DNA from: Arthrobacter alpinus | GTDB taxonomy: Bacteria > Actinomycetota > Actinomycetes > Actinomycetales > Micrococcaceae | Length of the DNA stretch: 64,000 bases | Reading direction: 5' to 3' | Assembly (NCBI RefSeq): GCF_001294625.1 | Contig: NZ_CP012677.1 | Location: 1,860,001 to 1,924,000, forward strand | Shown here: positions 55,219 to 64,000 of the stretch, piece by piece | Numbering within the stretch: the first letter of the stretch is position 1 | Layout: the number at the start of each line of letters is the position of its first letter | Made by a program: the position numbers and the translations under genes | Notes under the pieces: model-generated | The model's input: only the letters and a program-made list of their open reading frames with translations | Databases searched by the model: none | Told to the model about the DNA's origin: nothing

Positions 55219-55404
55219 TTACTTGTCGAAGACGTCCTTAGCGGCATCTTTAAGATGCTCACCGGCTTGCTTGGTCTTCGCCGCGCCCTGATCCGCGGCG
55301 CCTTCGGCTTGAAGTTTCTCATTGTCCGTGGCATTTCCTACTGCTTCTTTGGCCTTGCCGGTGGCTTCTTGTGCTTTGTTGCCGATCTTATCTCCGAGAC
55401 CCAT
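55219..55404 (-). CDS. CsbD family stress protein
   Basis: 61 residues: MGLGDKIGNKAQEATGKAKEAVG, then NEKLQAEGAADQGAAKTKQAGEHLKDAAKDVF. The G-K-A-KE-x-G repeats and Lys/Ala-rich helical pattern are diagnostic of CsbD, a small general-stress protein. AGGAGG lies five bases before the ATG at 55404, deciding the start. Confidence 0.9.
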   Translation of the reverse strand: MGLGDKIGNKAQEATGKAKEAVGNATDNEKLQAEGAADQGAAKTKQAGEHLKDAAKDVFDK

Positions 55405-56142
55405 GAGGTCCTCCTTAGCTAACCAGTCCAACAGTTACCCCACTAATTCTAGCCACGGTAACTGGGATTTACATAGAGATACCACCTCGCGCAATCACGG
55501 AATGATCCTCGCATTGTGAGGGTACTGCAGGTGCTGTCAGCAAGAACCATCCCACCCAAAGTGACCCCGCAGGACCGCGAAATGGTTCGTCTGAAACGGA
55601 CAGCCCCACCTTCGGTGAGCATGGTCCTGCCTATATACGGGAGAAAGTGGGCATTTTTCTTTACATCCCAATGACAAAGCCCCTCCTGCGTGCGGGGGGT
55701 GCCCTTTTAGGCGTGGCTTCGGTGGCTGCATCCGGTGATCGCACCGTGGGCAACGGCCACAACTAGACCACCGGCTATGGCCAGAATCCACGAGCCCAGA
55801 TTGGTTGTGTCCCATGAAGTGGTCTAGTTTCCTGTTTTGTTCACATTTTTCAACTGCCGGGCGGGATATCCACGGAAATGCGAAATTTTTCGGCTTTGGC
55901 TGCATTGAGAGATCCAACGATTAAGAATGGTCCGAACCTCTGGACTTGTTCGATGAAGGGCGGGATGCGGTGGGCCGTCTTGGCTACCTCCGAACCTAAT
56001 TCACCTGGCAGTGCGTTCGGCGGGACTCACGATGCGTTTCCTGGTGGCCAAGTTCCCGGGGGCATTATTGCCTTGTCCCGTTCCATTTCCGAACCCAAGA
56101 CTCACAACGACCAGGCGCGTGAAAACCTGGGCAGACTCCAAA
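55405..56142. other. no recognisable gene
   Basis: About 740 bases of short frames. A GC-rich hairpin-like segment (CCCCTCCTGCGTGCGGGGGGT near 55680) may be a terminator. Confidence 0.35.
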
Positions 56143-56177
56143 CATGACTGTGTCCTCAAGTTTAGAACACAGTCATG
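56143..56177 (-). terminator. terminator of cyn operon
   Basis: 11-bp perfect stem CATGACTGTGT / ACACAGTCATG with a 13-base loop, nine bases after the cynS stop. Confidence 0.7.
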
Positions 56178-56185
56178 ATGGGCGA

Positions 56186-56656
56186 TTAGAACGGCTTGGT
56201 GGGCAGGTATTTACCGTCGAGGGTGATCACCGCGCGTGAACCGCCATCGGGGTCTTCGACCTTTTTAATGTCAAGTTTGAAGTTGATGGCACTGATGATG
56301 CCGTCAACGAACTGTTCATGGACCAAGGCCTTCAGAGTGGAGCCGTAAACCTGCAGCATTTCGTAGAATCGGTAAATAGTGGGGTCAGTCAGGATACCGC
56401 CGGGAATGCTGCCGCGCAGCGGAATGGTCTGCAGCAGCATGACGGCGTCTTCGCCCAGCCCGAGCCGTTCAGCGACGACTTCCGCAGCGGTCTCAGGCAA
56501 AGGATGCTGCCCAAGCAATGCGGCGGTGACGAAGGCAAGACTCAGCCCCGTGCCATCGGTCAGTTCCTGCCGGGAGAGGTTCTTGCGCATCTTAGCGTCG
56601 ATGATGGCGGCGGTCAGTGCTTCGCGTGGAGCCTGGGTGTTCTGGAAATGAATCAT
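56186..56656 (-). CDS. cynS: cyanate hydratase (cyanase)
   Basis: 156 residues, the normal length. The catalytic triad falls at the same numbers as in E. coli CynS: R96 and E99 in [31 protein letters not shown] and S122 near its end. The N-terminal part is the helical POU-like domain ([41 protein letters not shown]). Converts cyanate plus bicarbonate to ammonia and CO2 as a decamer. It lies 31 bases downstream of the carbonic anhydrase gene, in one operon. Confidence 0.96.
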   Translation of the reverse strand: MIHFQNTQAPREALTAAIIDAKMRKNLSRQELTDGTGLSLAFVTAALLGQHPLPETAAEVVAERLGLGEDAVMLLQTIPLRGSIPGGILTDPTIYRFYEMLQVYGSTLKALVHEQFVDGIISAINFKLDIKKVEDPDGGSRAVITLDGKYLPTKPF

Positions 56657-56687
56657 GATGTTTTACCTTTTCGGTGTCATCAGATGG

Positions 56688-57293
56688 TTAGGCGGCGAGT
56701 ATGGTTGCGGCTAGCGTGGCGCTGACCTGCGGGTTCTCCACCAAGGGAAGAAAACGGCCGGTAGCTCCCTCGAGGGTGTCGATGGAGCCCGTCTCGATGT
56801 CGTAGATCCAGCCGTGGAGGTTCATCCGGCCTTGGTTCAGCGCCAGGGCGACGGAGGGATGGGTCCTGATATTAGTCAACTGAGCAACGACGTTCCCGCG
56901 GACCATATCCTCCAAACGCCCTTGAGGCGATACATGGGTGCGGGCAGCGTTGACGAGCTTCGCGTCGGTCGAGATAGCGGTCATCGCTCCGCAGTCGGAG
57001 TGGCCGCAGATGATTATGTCTGTGACGCCCAGGACAGCTACCGCGTACTCGATGGTCGCGGAGAAACCCCCGGGCTCTGGACCATACGCCGGGACGATGT
57101 TGCCGGCATTGCGGATCACGAACAGGTCTCCGGGCTCCTGCTGGGTCAGCAACTCAGGCACTATTCGACTGTCCGAACAGCCAATGAACAGCGCCTTGGG
57201 GTTTTGCGCGGTGGCCAGTTTCTTGAAGAGTCCGGAGCACTCAGGGAAGCCCTCTTGCTGGAATTCCAGAAATCCGTCGATGATCTCTTTCAT
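56688..57293 (-). CDS. cynT: beta-carbonic anhydrase
   Basis: 201 residues with the zinc ligands C39 (GCSDSR, with D41 of the Asp-Arg dyad), H98 and C101 (CGHSDCGAM). [11 protein letters not shown] and [11 protein letters not shown] complete the beta class. Next to cynS it has the CynT role of recycling CO2 to bicarbonate so that cyanate breakdown does not deplete it. GGAGACGCGT precedes the ATG. Confidence 0.93.
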   Translation of the reverse strand: MKEIIDGFLEFQQEGFPECSGLFKKLATAQNPKALFIGCSDSRIVPELLTQQEPGDLFVIRNAGNIVPAYGPEPGGFSATIEYAVAVLGVTDIIICGHSDCGAMTAISTDAKLVNAARTHVSPQGRLEDMVRGNVVAQLTNIRTHPSVALALNQGRMNLHGWIYDIETGSIDTLEGATGRFLPLVENPQVSATLAATILAA

Positions 57294-57347
57294 ACGCGTC
57301 TCCTTTGAGGTTTTCGGGGAGATCTCAAGGATGACCGAGAAATACTA

Positions 57348-58446
57348 TAGGGCGGTGTCATACCGTCGAAGCAACAAGTTGGTTGAGTAGAGGAGTTGCT
57401 GGTGGGGCGTAGGCGATTGTCGTTTTCGGATCGGGCGGACATCGCCGTAGGCATTCTGGCTGGCAAGTCTGATCGTCAGATCGGTGCGGATCTTGGCCGT
57501 GACCACACGATCATTTGGCGGGAACGCCACAGGAATTCGACGAAGACCCGCGGGTATCGTCCGGTGAGTGCGGACTGTGCTGCTGAGCGTCGGCGTAGCC
57601 GGCCGCAGGCACGGAAGATCGAGACGGATCCGGTCCTTGCCGCCCGGGTGAAGGCTGATCTGGCCAGGTCGAGGACGCCGCGGCAGATCGCCGGTCGTTT
57701 GCGTTTGGAAGCCACAGACGACAGCGTTGAGACCATGACGAAATCACCCGACGCCGAACGCCGCACCGTCTCCCACGAGGCGATCTACCGCTGGATCTAC
57801 GCCCTGCCCAAGGGCGAGCTTGCCAAGTCCGGAATCCTGCTGCAATCCAAGCGCACCAAACGAAAATCAGTGAAGCCGCTGGGTGAACGCACAGGTGGAC
57901 GGATCATTGGCATGGTCAGCATCGACGACCGTCCAGAGGAGGCAGCAGATCGCCGTGTTCCAGGTGCGTGGGAAGGGGACTTGGTGGTCGGCAAGGGCGG
58001 CAAGAGTGCTATCGCAACCCTGGTCGAGAGGCACAGCAGGTTCTTGATCATGCTGGGCCTGCCTGAAGGCAAGAAGGCCGACGGCCTCGCCGACGTGCTG
58101 ATCAACCGGGTCAATGACCTGCCGGCCCTGATGCGTGGTTCCCTGACGTGGGATCAAGGCACCGAGATGGCCCGCCACGCACAACTGACACTGGCCACGG
58201 ACCTTCCCGTCTATTTCGCACATCCCCACTCGCCGTGGGAGAGGCCATCGAACGAGAACACCAATGGGCTGATCAGGGAGTACCTGCCCAAGGGCATCGA
58301 GCTGACCAGTCATCAGCCCTACCTGGACTCCATCGCTGATGAGCTCAACGACCGGCCCCGCGCCGTCCTGGGATTCCTCACACCACGAGAAGTATTCACC
58401 AAGCTACTCAACGACGATGTTTCTAAGACGGCTTGACACCGCCTAG
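57348..58446 (+). mobile_element. IS30-family insertion sequence
   Basis: Element 57351-58443 (1093 bp) with inverted ends GGCGGTGTCATACCGTC / GGCGGTGTCAAGCCGTC and a TAG triplet duplicated outside both ends (57348-57350, 58444-58446). It separates the cynTS operon from cynR. Confidence 0.88.
57402..58436 (+). CDS. IS30 family transposase
   Basis: 344 residues from GTG 57402 (AGAGGAG six bases upstream); a TTG at 57396 is the alternative. N-terminal HTH ([36 protein letters not shown]), then [17 protein letters not shown], and the rve-type DDE core [42 protein letters not shown] and [22 protein letters not shown]. Complete and apparently functional. Confidence 0.94.
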   Translation: MGRRRLSFSDRADIAVGILAGKSDRQIGADLGRDHTIIWRERHRNSTKTRGYRPVSADCAAERRRSRPQARKIETDPVLAARVKADLARSRTPRQIAGRLRLEATDDSVETMTKSPDAERRTVSHEAIYRWIYALPKGELAKSGILLQSKRTKRKSVKPLGERTGGRIIGMVSIDDRPEEAADRRVPGAWEGDLVVGKGGKSAIATLVERHSRFLIMLGLPEGKKADGLADVLINRVNDLPALMRGSLTWDQGTEMARHAQLTLATDLPVYFAHPHSPWERPSNENTNGLIREYLPKGIELTSHQPYLDSIADELNDRPRAVLGFLTPREVFTKLLNDDVSKTA

Positions 58447-58504
58447 TGTCCAATGCTCATATACAATAAAATTGATAGCTAATGCCTATAGCCGGGGAAT
58501 GACG

Positions 58505-59378
58505 ATGCTACGCCACATTCGTTATCTGACCGCTGTCGCGGAACACCAAAACTTCACCCGTGCCGCCGAGGTACTGCACATCTCCCAGCCGACGCTGTCG
58601 CAACAGATCAAGCAACTTGAAAAATCGTTGGCCGTCCAACTCTTGGACAGATCGGGGAGAACCGTAAGGCTCACCGACGCCGGCGAAACCTACCTGAGTT
58701 ATGCCCGCCGCGCCCTGCGAGAGCTCGACGCCGGAACGCGGGCGATTCACGACGTGCAGGATCTAAGCCGCGGATCACTGCGGCTGGCGATGACGCCTAC
58801 CTTCACCGCCTACATAATCGGTCCACTGGTCGAACGATTCAGCACCCTCTATCCGGGTATCTTCTTGAGCGTGCAGGAGATGACCCAGGACCGCATGGAG
58901 GCGGCGCTGGCTGAGGACACCCTTGACCTTGGTATCGCTTTCGCGAAGGCTCGTTCTTCCGAAGTCCACACTTCAGGCCCTGTTCATTGAAACGCTGAGC
59001 CTGGTCGTTGGGAGCAACCACCCCAGCTCCGGGCCGCAGGCGCCCATGGACCTGCAGGAGTTGGAACAGCAGAGGCTTGTGCTTCTCAGCAGTGACTTTG
59101 CTACCCGGCGCCACATCAACCTGCATTTCCGTGACCACGGCATTGCCCCTCACGTCGCGATTGAAGCCGACTCCGTCAGCGCGATCGTGGAAATCATCCG
59201 CCGGGGCCATCTCGCCACCGTGCTGCCCGAAGCCATTGCCCGCGAACAACCAGGGCTCCACCCAGTCGGCCTATCACCGGCAATTCCACACCGCACCGCA
59301 GCCCTCCTGAAAAGAAGAGACTCCTACATGAGCGCCGCCAGCCAAGCGTTCACTGAACTGGTATCGACATGGAGTTAG
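58505..59378 (+). pseudogene. cynR: LysR-type cyn operon regulator CynR, frameshifted
   Basis: [61 protein letters not shown] is the CynR-type HTH. The effector domain starts [25 protein letters not shown]. The frame breaks near 58965; the rest ([18 protein letters not shown], then RLVLLSSDFATRRHINLHFRDHG and IIRRGHLATVLPEAIA) continues in another frame to 59378. The regulator is therefore probably inactive, and it has also been separated from cynTS by IS30. Confidence 0.85.
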
Positions 59379-59399
59379 CAATCCAACCCGGCCAAGGCC

Positions 59400-59834
59400 A
59401 CCCAGCATAGCCTTGACCAACACCATCCATGCCTCGTGCAGGAAAATATCGGCGCAAGCGGTGGCTGGACTCCTCATTCCTATTGGCTTTCTCCGGGTCG
59501 TCAAAGACCATGGTTGTTTGTACCCGGGTTCGCTCGGTGGAGTTCAGAGCAGGAGCTTTGTTCCTGATCGGCATCAACGCTGGTGTCTCTTTCGGGGAGT
59601 TCATCGGCCAGGGTGAAGGCCAGGTTGTGCAGCTCGGCATTGCTGATGCAGGCCGATGCCCTAGAGGCAACGGGTCTGAACGCCAGCACGCTCAAGTTGG
59701 GGAACGCGAAGCTATAGTGACTCCGGGGTTCTTTGCTGCAGGATCACCGTGAAGTCGTTAGCTCCAAACTTCCTGGCCACTACTGCGTTGACACCCGGAC
59801 CTGAAGCCACGATGGTTAAGCACTTCATCTTCAT
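59400..59834 (-). pseudogene. short-chain dehydrogenase remnant
   Basis: On the minus strand MKMKCLTIVASGPGVNAVVARKFGANDFTVILQQRTPESL is an SDR N-terminus (normally TIVGAGPGxxxAVARKFG). A frameshift follows, then SNAELHNLAFTLADELPER and further scrambled frames to about 59400. Broken. Confidence 0.65.
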
Positions 59835-59918
59835 TTTTGTTGTTTTCGATTGGTGTGAGCACGGTAGCTTTGACCGCCGGAGTGGAAAGCGGGCGGCGTG
59901 GCACAGTAGCCTCGTCCC

Positions 59919-60617
59919 ATGACCACTGACAGAGCCCACGGCACCATGAACGATACGATCTCCGAACCCAGCCCCCCAGGTGATCGCCCGCGCTTCTCCG
60001 CCGGCGATCTCGCGCCCGCGACCGCTGTGGGATTCGTATTCCTGATTCTGCGGATCTTTGCCGTGTCAGGGTATGACTGGAATACCGCATTTGCAGTGAG
60101 CACCACCTTGAGTTTGAGCGACGGCCTGGCCCTGGTTTTCGGATCCCTCATGGCCGGGCACGTTCTTGTGGAGATTCTGCTGGTGAGTGTCCTCCCCCTG
60201 CTCATCGCCACGTTCCTGTGGTCTTCAGGCGGGCACAGGGCCACAGTGCTGTTGGCCACCACGCTGGGCTCCGTCACACTGCTCGCGCTCACCGTCAGTT
60301 TCCGGATCTGGTGGTTGCCGGCGGCAACGGCGGCCGTCTTTTGTGTGTTTGCACTGATCCGAAGGCTGACTGTGAAGCATTGGCTGCGGCGCATGTTTGC
60401 AGTGGCCATGGCAAGTGTTGGCGGGGTGGCGGCCGTGGCTGTGCTGATCGTTGCCGCCTTTGTCCAAACACCGTGGGTTCCCCAGGAACAGATCAAAACC
60501 ACGACCGGCACGGTCATCGGCTACGTCCTCAGCGTCGACGCTGGATACCTGAATGTGCTGACCGAAGATCACGAGTTCGTCATCCTCAACACCTCCGAGG
60601 TGATTTACCGCAAGTGA
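59919..60617 (+). CDS. hypothetical polytopic membrane protein
   Basis: 232 residues with five probable membrane helices (ATAVGFVFLILRIFAV, GHVLVEILLVSVLPLLIATFLW, ATVLLATTLGSVTLLALTV, LPAATAAVFCVFALI, AVAMASVGGVAAVAVLIVAAFV) and a C-terminal soluble beta segment (GTVIGYVLSVDAGYLNVLTEDHEFVILNTSEVIYRK). No family recognised. Intact. Confidence 0.7.
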   Translation: MTTDRAHGTMNDTISEPSPPGDRPRFSAGDLAPATAVGFVFLILRIFAVSGYDWNTAFAVSTTLSLSDGLALVFGSLMAGHVLVEILLVSVLPLLIATFLWSSGGHRATVLLATTLGSVTLLALTVSFRIWWLPAATAAVFCVFALIRRLTVKHWLRRMFAVAMASVGGVAAVAVLIVAAFVQTPWVPQEQIKTTTGTVIGYVLSVDAGYLNVLTEDHEFVILNTSEVIYRK

Positions 60618-60966
60618 GTTGGCCAGGATGCACCAACGTTTTTGGTGGATGAGGGGGATGCTGTGATCGGTTCGGTTCAGCACGAGCCAATCTTCGCTGT
60701 CGCTCGGGTAGCGATCATAGATCCAGGTGCAGGTATTGGGCACGGGTGAGGCATACCGCTGAAGATTTTGACGGGACAGCATCGCTCAGATCCGCACGCG
60801 CTCCCAACTCACCGGCCGTAAAACCTTGGCTGTAGCGCATCCGGACGCGGCGGGGCCAATCCTTCCCATCGCAGCTCTACTCAGTGTGGGTATGGGCCTA
60901 GCCCGCAGCCTTATCCGCGTTGGCAACCACGGGAGTGACCGGCCTGATGTGGAGGATTTTGCGCAG
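60618..60966. other. no confident gene
   Basis: A minus-strand frame at about 60782-60640 (PNTCTWIYDRYPSDSEDWLVLNRTDHSIPL) looks like a small protein start, but it runs into the end of the preceding gene and could not be confirmed. Confidence 0.35.
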
Positions 60967-61251
60967 TCAGATGTTTTCACCGGCATCCAAGACAGAATGT
61001 TGGACGTAGGCTGGCACCAACTTCCCGGTCTGTGGGTGACTCATGGTGTGCATGCACGCGCCGAGGCGTTCCTGGGTTGCCTTGAGTGTCAGGTCCTCAC
61101 TTGCCACTCCCTGCTCCATCAGCACCCAAGCCGGGGCAACATCAGCAGCATCCATGAAGTTGTGCACCACGAAAGTCCTGAACTTCAGCCGTCGTTTCAC
61201 AGCGGCCCAGGCGACGACCCGCAGCCCGCGCACCCGGCTCAGCACTCGCAA
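60967..61251 (-). pseudogene. unidentified C-terminal coding fragment
   Basis: LKFRTFVVHNFMDAADVAPAWVLMEQGVASEDLTLKATQERLGACMHTMSHPQTGKLVPAYVQHSVLDAGENI reads as genuine protein sequence with Cys/His residues. Upstream sequence is lost. I recognise the pattern as conserved but cannot name the enzyme with confidence. Confidence 0.4.
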
Positions 61252-61302
61252 GGGGAAGGAGAGCAGGTGGGGCAGGCCCGCTGGATGTGTCAGCAGCGTT
61301 CG

Positions 61303-61917
61303 CTAGATTCTTGCGGCCACAATTCGTTTCTGAATGCCGCCAAAATTCATGGTCCCGAAGTGCGGCAGGGCCCTGTCTCGGACCTCAAGGTCCCGGGGAT
61401 CTTCCGGGTCCAACAGCGCGGCGCTGCGCGTCCCGGCGTTGACGGTGATGGCGGCGCCGACGACGTAGTGCCACCAGCTCAGGGACGTCAGTCCGGCCGC
61501 ATAATTGATGACCGTATACGGCAGCGCAGTCACCAGAAGGACACCAATCATGGCAGCCAGTCAGCGCTGGCTCAGCAGTTGATTGACTTTCTCCACCCGG
61601 GTCCCGGTGAATTTCTCCACCGCATCCTGGCCCAGCCAATGGACAAGCCAGAAGGCGGCCACGGCCCCGAGCATGGCGGCGGCATAGACAACAGCAAAGC
61701 CGCCGAGGAGCCCAAAGATCAGCCCCGCAGCGACGGAGAGAACGCTTTGGGCAATGGTGCCAGCGGCAGGACGGCGTCCGCCAAAATGAAGGCAGCCGGC
61801 CCCCCACCAGCCGAGCCTAGCGAAATAGGCGCGGATCTCCCCCACCTGCGGAAGATCAAAGTTCATCAACGCTGCGGTTCCGACAGCCACCAAGAACGCC
61901 AGGACGCCCAGCCGCAC
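61303..61917 (-). pseudogene. TVP38/TMEM64 family membrane protein, interrupted
   Basis: MRLGVLAFLVAVGTAALMNFD, a scrambled loop, SVLSVAAGLIFGLLGGFAVVYAAAMLGAVAAFWLVHWLG, a TGA near 61560, then LLVTALPYTVINYAAGLTSLSWWHYVVGAAI. These are the VTT/SNARE-associated domain hallmarks (PxxxxNYxxGLTxxxxxxY). The end is frameshifted away from the expected GTxSAALLG continuation. Confidence 0.8.
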
Positions 61918-62394
61918 CAGCGCACGAAGCCTTTTTTGCCCTCACCGACTCGTCTTTATCTGAGCGCCCTCCGGCTGGTTCACTGCCCGCCGTACTTGAG
62001 TTAGGCAAGGCAGAACCGGCCATGAACAACTCCTTCTCGATCTTGCTGGGCACTTGTCGATGGTTCCGCACGCTGGCGTAGCCATTCCTGAAGGTGCTGG
62101 GCCAGGGCTTGGCCGGAACAGGCTCCTTATGCCCTCCGATCATATGCGTCGCTCCGGAGTATGCTTCTTAAAACCGCGCCGGTCCTCCCTATAACCCGAC
62201 TCCGCCGTCATAATCATCATCAGGGGAACGCTGCCGCAGGAATTCTGCGAGCACTAACAAAGGACGGCAGTCAGCAAAGATTTGGATTGGACCCCTCATG
62301 AAGAAGAGTTGGCTATTGCGTGAGTTGCCTTGCTTGACTTCCCGCGGCAGCGCAGTACCGTAAGTCAAAACAATCGGAACGAAGTGGAGCCAAA
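61918..62394. other. intergenic, no gene seen
   Basis: About 475 bases with only short frames. Contains the promoter of the DUF427 gene; GAAGTGGAG lies about 7 bases before its ATG. Confidence 0.4.
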
Positions 62395-62724
62395 ATGTCT
62401 AACTATCAAGCACGCTGGAACGGTGTAGTCCTTGCCGAATCAGAGCACACTATCGAAGTTGAGGGCAATCAGTATTTCCCGCCCGCATCGCTCAATCGTG
62501 AGTACTTCAAGGAAAGTTCAACTACCTCACGCTGTCCGTGGAAGGGGGAGGCTAACTATTACACCCTTGAAGCCGGCGGGGCTTCAAACCAGGACGCTGC
62601 CTGGCACTACCCGCACCCCCTGCACGCAGCGGAGAACATCAAAGGACACGTGGCGTTTTGGCACGGGGTGGAGGTCGCCAAAGTGGTGGCCGGCGACGGC
62701 GATGCAGTGGCCGTCACCGCCTGA
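62395..62724 (+). CDS. DUF427 domain protein
   Basis: 109 residues. ARWNGVVLAESEHTIEVEGNQYFPPASLNREYFKESSTTSRCPWKGEANYYTL is the conserved DUF427 pattern (NQYFP, TxCPWKGxAxY). DAAWHYPHPLHAAENIKGHVAFW follows. Single domain, intact, function unknown. Confidence 0.93.
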   Translation: MSNYQARWNGVVLAESEHTIEVEGNQYFPPASLNREYFKESSTTSRCPWKGEANYYTLEAGGASNQDAAWHYPHPLHAAENIKGHVAFWHGVEVAKVVAGDGDAVAVTA

Positions 62725-62787
62725 TAGCTCCTGCACGCGGCCGCGCACCCATCACCACTGACCATTTTGAGCCGTTACTCGCGGTAA

Positions 62788-63429
62788 TTGAACCGCTCAC
62801 TGTCCTGCGGATTCGAGGGGCCCGCGGTGCGCGCTAATCGGCGAGCCGTCACTGATGGCGTCCTGACTGGACCGGACAGCCGTGCCGCAAGCAACAAGCT
62901 CCTGTCCTCGCTTCGGACGTCCCGCTATACGCCCTCTGCATGGTCACTCTTCCTGGACCGTGCAGCCCGGCGCTCCGTCAGGCAGGCCCTCGATCATCGG
63001 TGGACCCTGCTGGACGCTACCGTGATGCATGTGGGCCTCGCTGTTCTGGACGACCGGGTCGCCGCCCGTGGTTGGCGACCAGCTGGCTGTTGACCATCAG
63101 TCACTTGGGCATGTTGGAGAACCAACACCGGCTGGGGGTGTCCAACACTCTCACGCTGATTCGGGCAAACCTGCCAGCTTTCGAAAACCGACTGGAAACG
63201 CTGTCGCGCTCACCACGGATTGGCTCGACGGGAGAATTTTCCAAGCGAGCGGCACCGAGACACGGTTCGTCCAACAGGCGGATTTCTGGCGTATACCGCG
63301 CTGTGGACCTTGCTAGCCCTCCAGCCTGAATCCAACCCGTGGCTGCGTCCGGCCGCAGCCCTGCAGCTCATCATCGCTCTGAGAATTGTGCTGCGATGCA
63401 TCACGCTTGACGCTACTGTGGTGGCATGA
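62788..63429 (+). pseudogene. CDP-alcohol phosphatidyltransferase family, frameshifted
   Basis: Pieces in three frames: AWSLFLDRAARRSVRQALDHRWTLLDATVMHVGLAVL; TISHLGMLENQHRLGVSNTLTLIRANLPA; VALTTDWLDGRIFQASGTETRFVQQADF; and TALWTLLALQPESNPWLRPAAAL. The DG(x)2AR...G...D...D signature is recognisable in DWLDGRIFQASGTETRF but has lost several ligands. The stop overlaps the next start (ATGA, 63426-63429). Confidence 0.75.
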
Positions 63430-64000
63430 GCGACTACCGACGCCCCACGCTCTCGACTGAGGTCTATCGCGATGAACATGGCCACGTTATCGAGTACGGG
63501 AAACGTTGGAACGAGGATTCACCGTCAGACGACGTATATTCCCGTGTCAACAACCTGCACGTTTCACACCCCTGCACGCGGTAGCCGAGGCCCTCATCGA
63601 ATGGCTGCACGGCAACTTCGAAGTGACCATTGAGCAGGACATGGCAGTAGCGCAGGATCTCCTGCACCTGCGAGATGATGTGATTCGGGCGGTACGCGTC
63701 GTTCCCCGTAACCCCGCAGCTGCCATGCTGACGTTTGTTCTCACGAGATTCCCTGGCGTGTACCTTCACGCAGGTTCGCTCCACGACTTTCATTTCCCCG
63801 AGTGCGGTTGCGATGCCTGCGATGACGAAGTCACCAACTTGGCCGCCGACCTCGAATGGACCGTGCGCACCGTTGCATCAAGGGCTATGTGGAGCGATTC
63901 GATCCTTGGCCGGGGCGTTGGATCGAGTTCCAGCTTGATGAGACGGGGGTCGGGAAACGATCTGGCCGCGGCCGGACGAAGGAACTCCCGGATGAACGTG
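63426..64000 (+). pseudogene. DUF6226 family protein, two frameshifts, runs off window
   Basis: MSDYRRPTLSTEVYRDEHGHVIEYGKRW to HVSHPCTR ends at a TAG (63582-63584). The adjacent frame carries on TPLHAVAEALIEWLHGNFEVTIEQDMAVAQDLLHLRDDVIRAVRVVPRN and the family core FVLTRFPGVYLHAGSLHDFHFPECGCDACDDEV. A second shift in TVASRA (near 63875) returns to the family sequence YVERFDPWPGRWIEF. Homologous to the fragment at 1-405, about 63 kb away. Confidence 0.8.

Noticed and set aside
60826..62004. 392-codon plus-strand frame
   Set aside because: It is the shadow of minus-strand TVP38 and other remnants; its sequence is Gly/His/Gln-rich with no family pattern, while the minus strand gives clear VTT-domain motifs.

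Overview
The window looks like accessory DNA of a high-GC actinobacterium of the Arthrobacter type (Micrococcaceae). The gene families point there (DUF6226, DUF6153, DUF427, CsbD, TspO, crt-type MarR/GGPP synthase/MMPL remnants, cynTS, CsoR-type copper operator). So do the start codons, GGAGG ribosome sites and GC-rich terminators. It is crowded with insertion sequences and half-decayed genes. More than a dozen genes carry several frameshifts or stops, yet intact genes of 400-700 codons lie between them, so most of the lesions look biological.

Layout. 0-4.4 kb: DUF6226 end fragment, two methyltransferases, a small monooxygenase, and a HEPN/Abi-like gene ending next to a tRNA 3' fragment. 4.4-17.4 kb: a segment bounded by two copies of the same tRNA-3'-end plus flank repeat, as if related elements had integrated in tandem. 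It holds an ISL3 element (8-bp target duplication), peptidase E, a TipAS protein, a frameshifted CYTH cyclase, a heliorhodopsin between a Tn3 transposase remnant and a Tn3 resolvase remnant, and a divergent LysR / MHS-transporter / flavin monooxygenase / NADP-oxidoreductase locus. 17.4-22.8 kb: an epimerase, then a tandem array of RNA-like hairpins with its own promoter, structured leader and strong terminal hairpin, followed by an IS110-family element whose upstream region carries a second copy of the array leader.

22.8-40.5 kb: a photo-oxidative stress type island: SDR-DUF2867, TspO, a MarR/crtE/photolyase wreck, an MMPL wreck, MarR, a FAD oxidoreductase-SRPBCC fusion in two copies (one dead), a DUF1295 membrane enzyme, a MarR/acyl-CoA ligase/DUF2177 operon, aldo-keto reductase, DJ-1/PfpI and SOUL proteins. 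Two MarR-type promoters share a GCAAGCTA half-site. 40.8-44.1 kb: nested mobile DNA (ISAs1 inside IS110, next to an AAA ATPase remnant). 44.2-52.2 kb: copper/metal genes, including a cupredoxin-like protein lacking one copper ligand, SHOCT, a broken DUF318 permease, and a CsoR-box-controlled HMA protein/CopB ATPase/DUF6153/DUF305/F510_1955 run. 52.2-56 kb: largely degenerate, with a SpoIIAA-like pseudogene, an IS110 5' remnant, a small membrane protein and CsbD. 56-59.4 kb: cyanate detoxification (cynS, carbonic anhydrase, frameshifted cynR) with an IS30 element between enzymes and regulator. 59.4-64 kb: a membrane protein, DUF427, and broken SDR, TVP38 and CDP-alcohol transferase genes, ending in a second, frameshifted DUF6226 gene.

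The best candidate for something undescribed is the promoter-leader-hairpin array at 19.48-20.36 kb beside the IS110 element. The heliorhodopsin inside a decayed Tn3 unit is second. All identifications come from reading the sequence; no database search was run.
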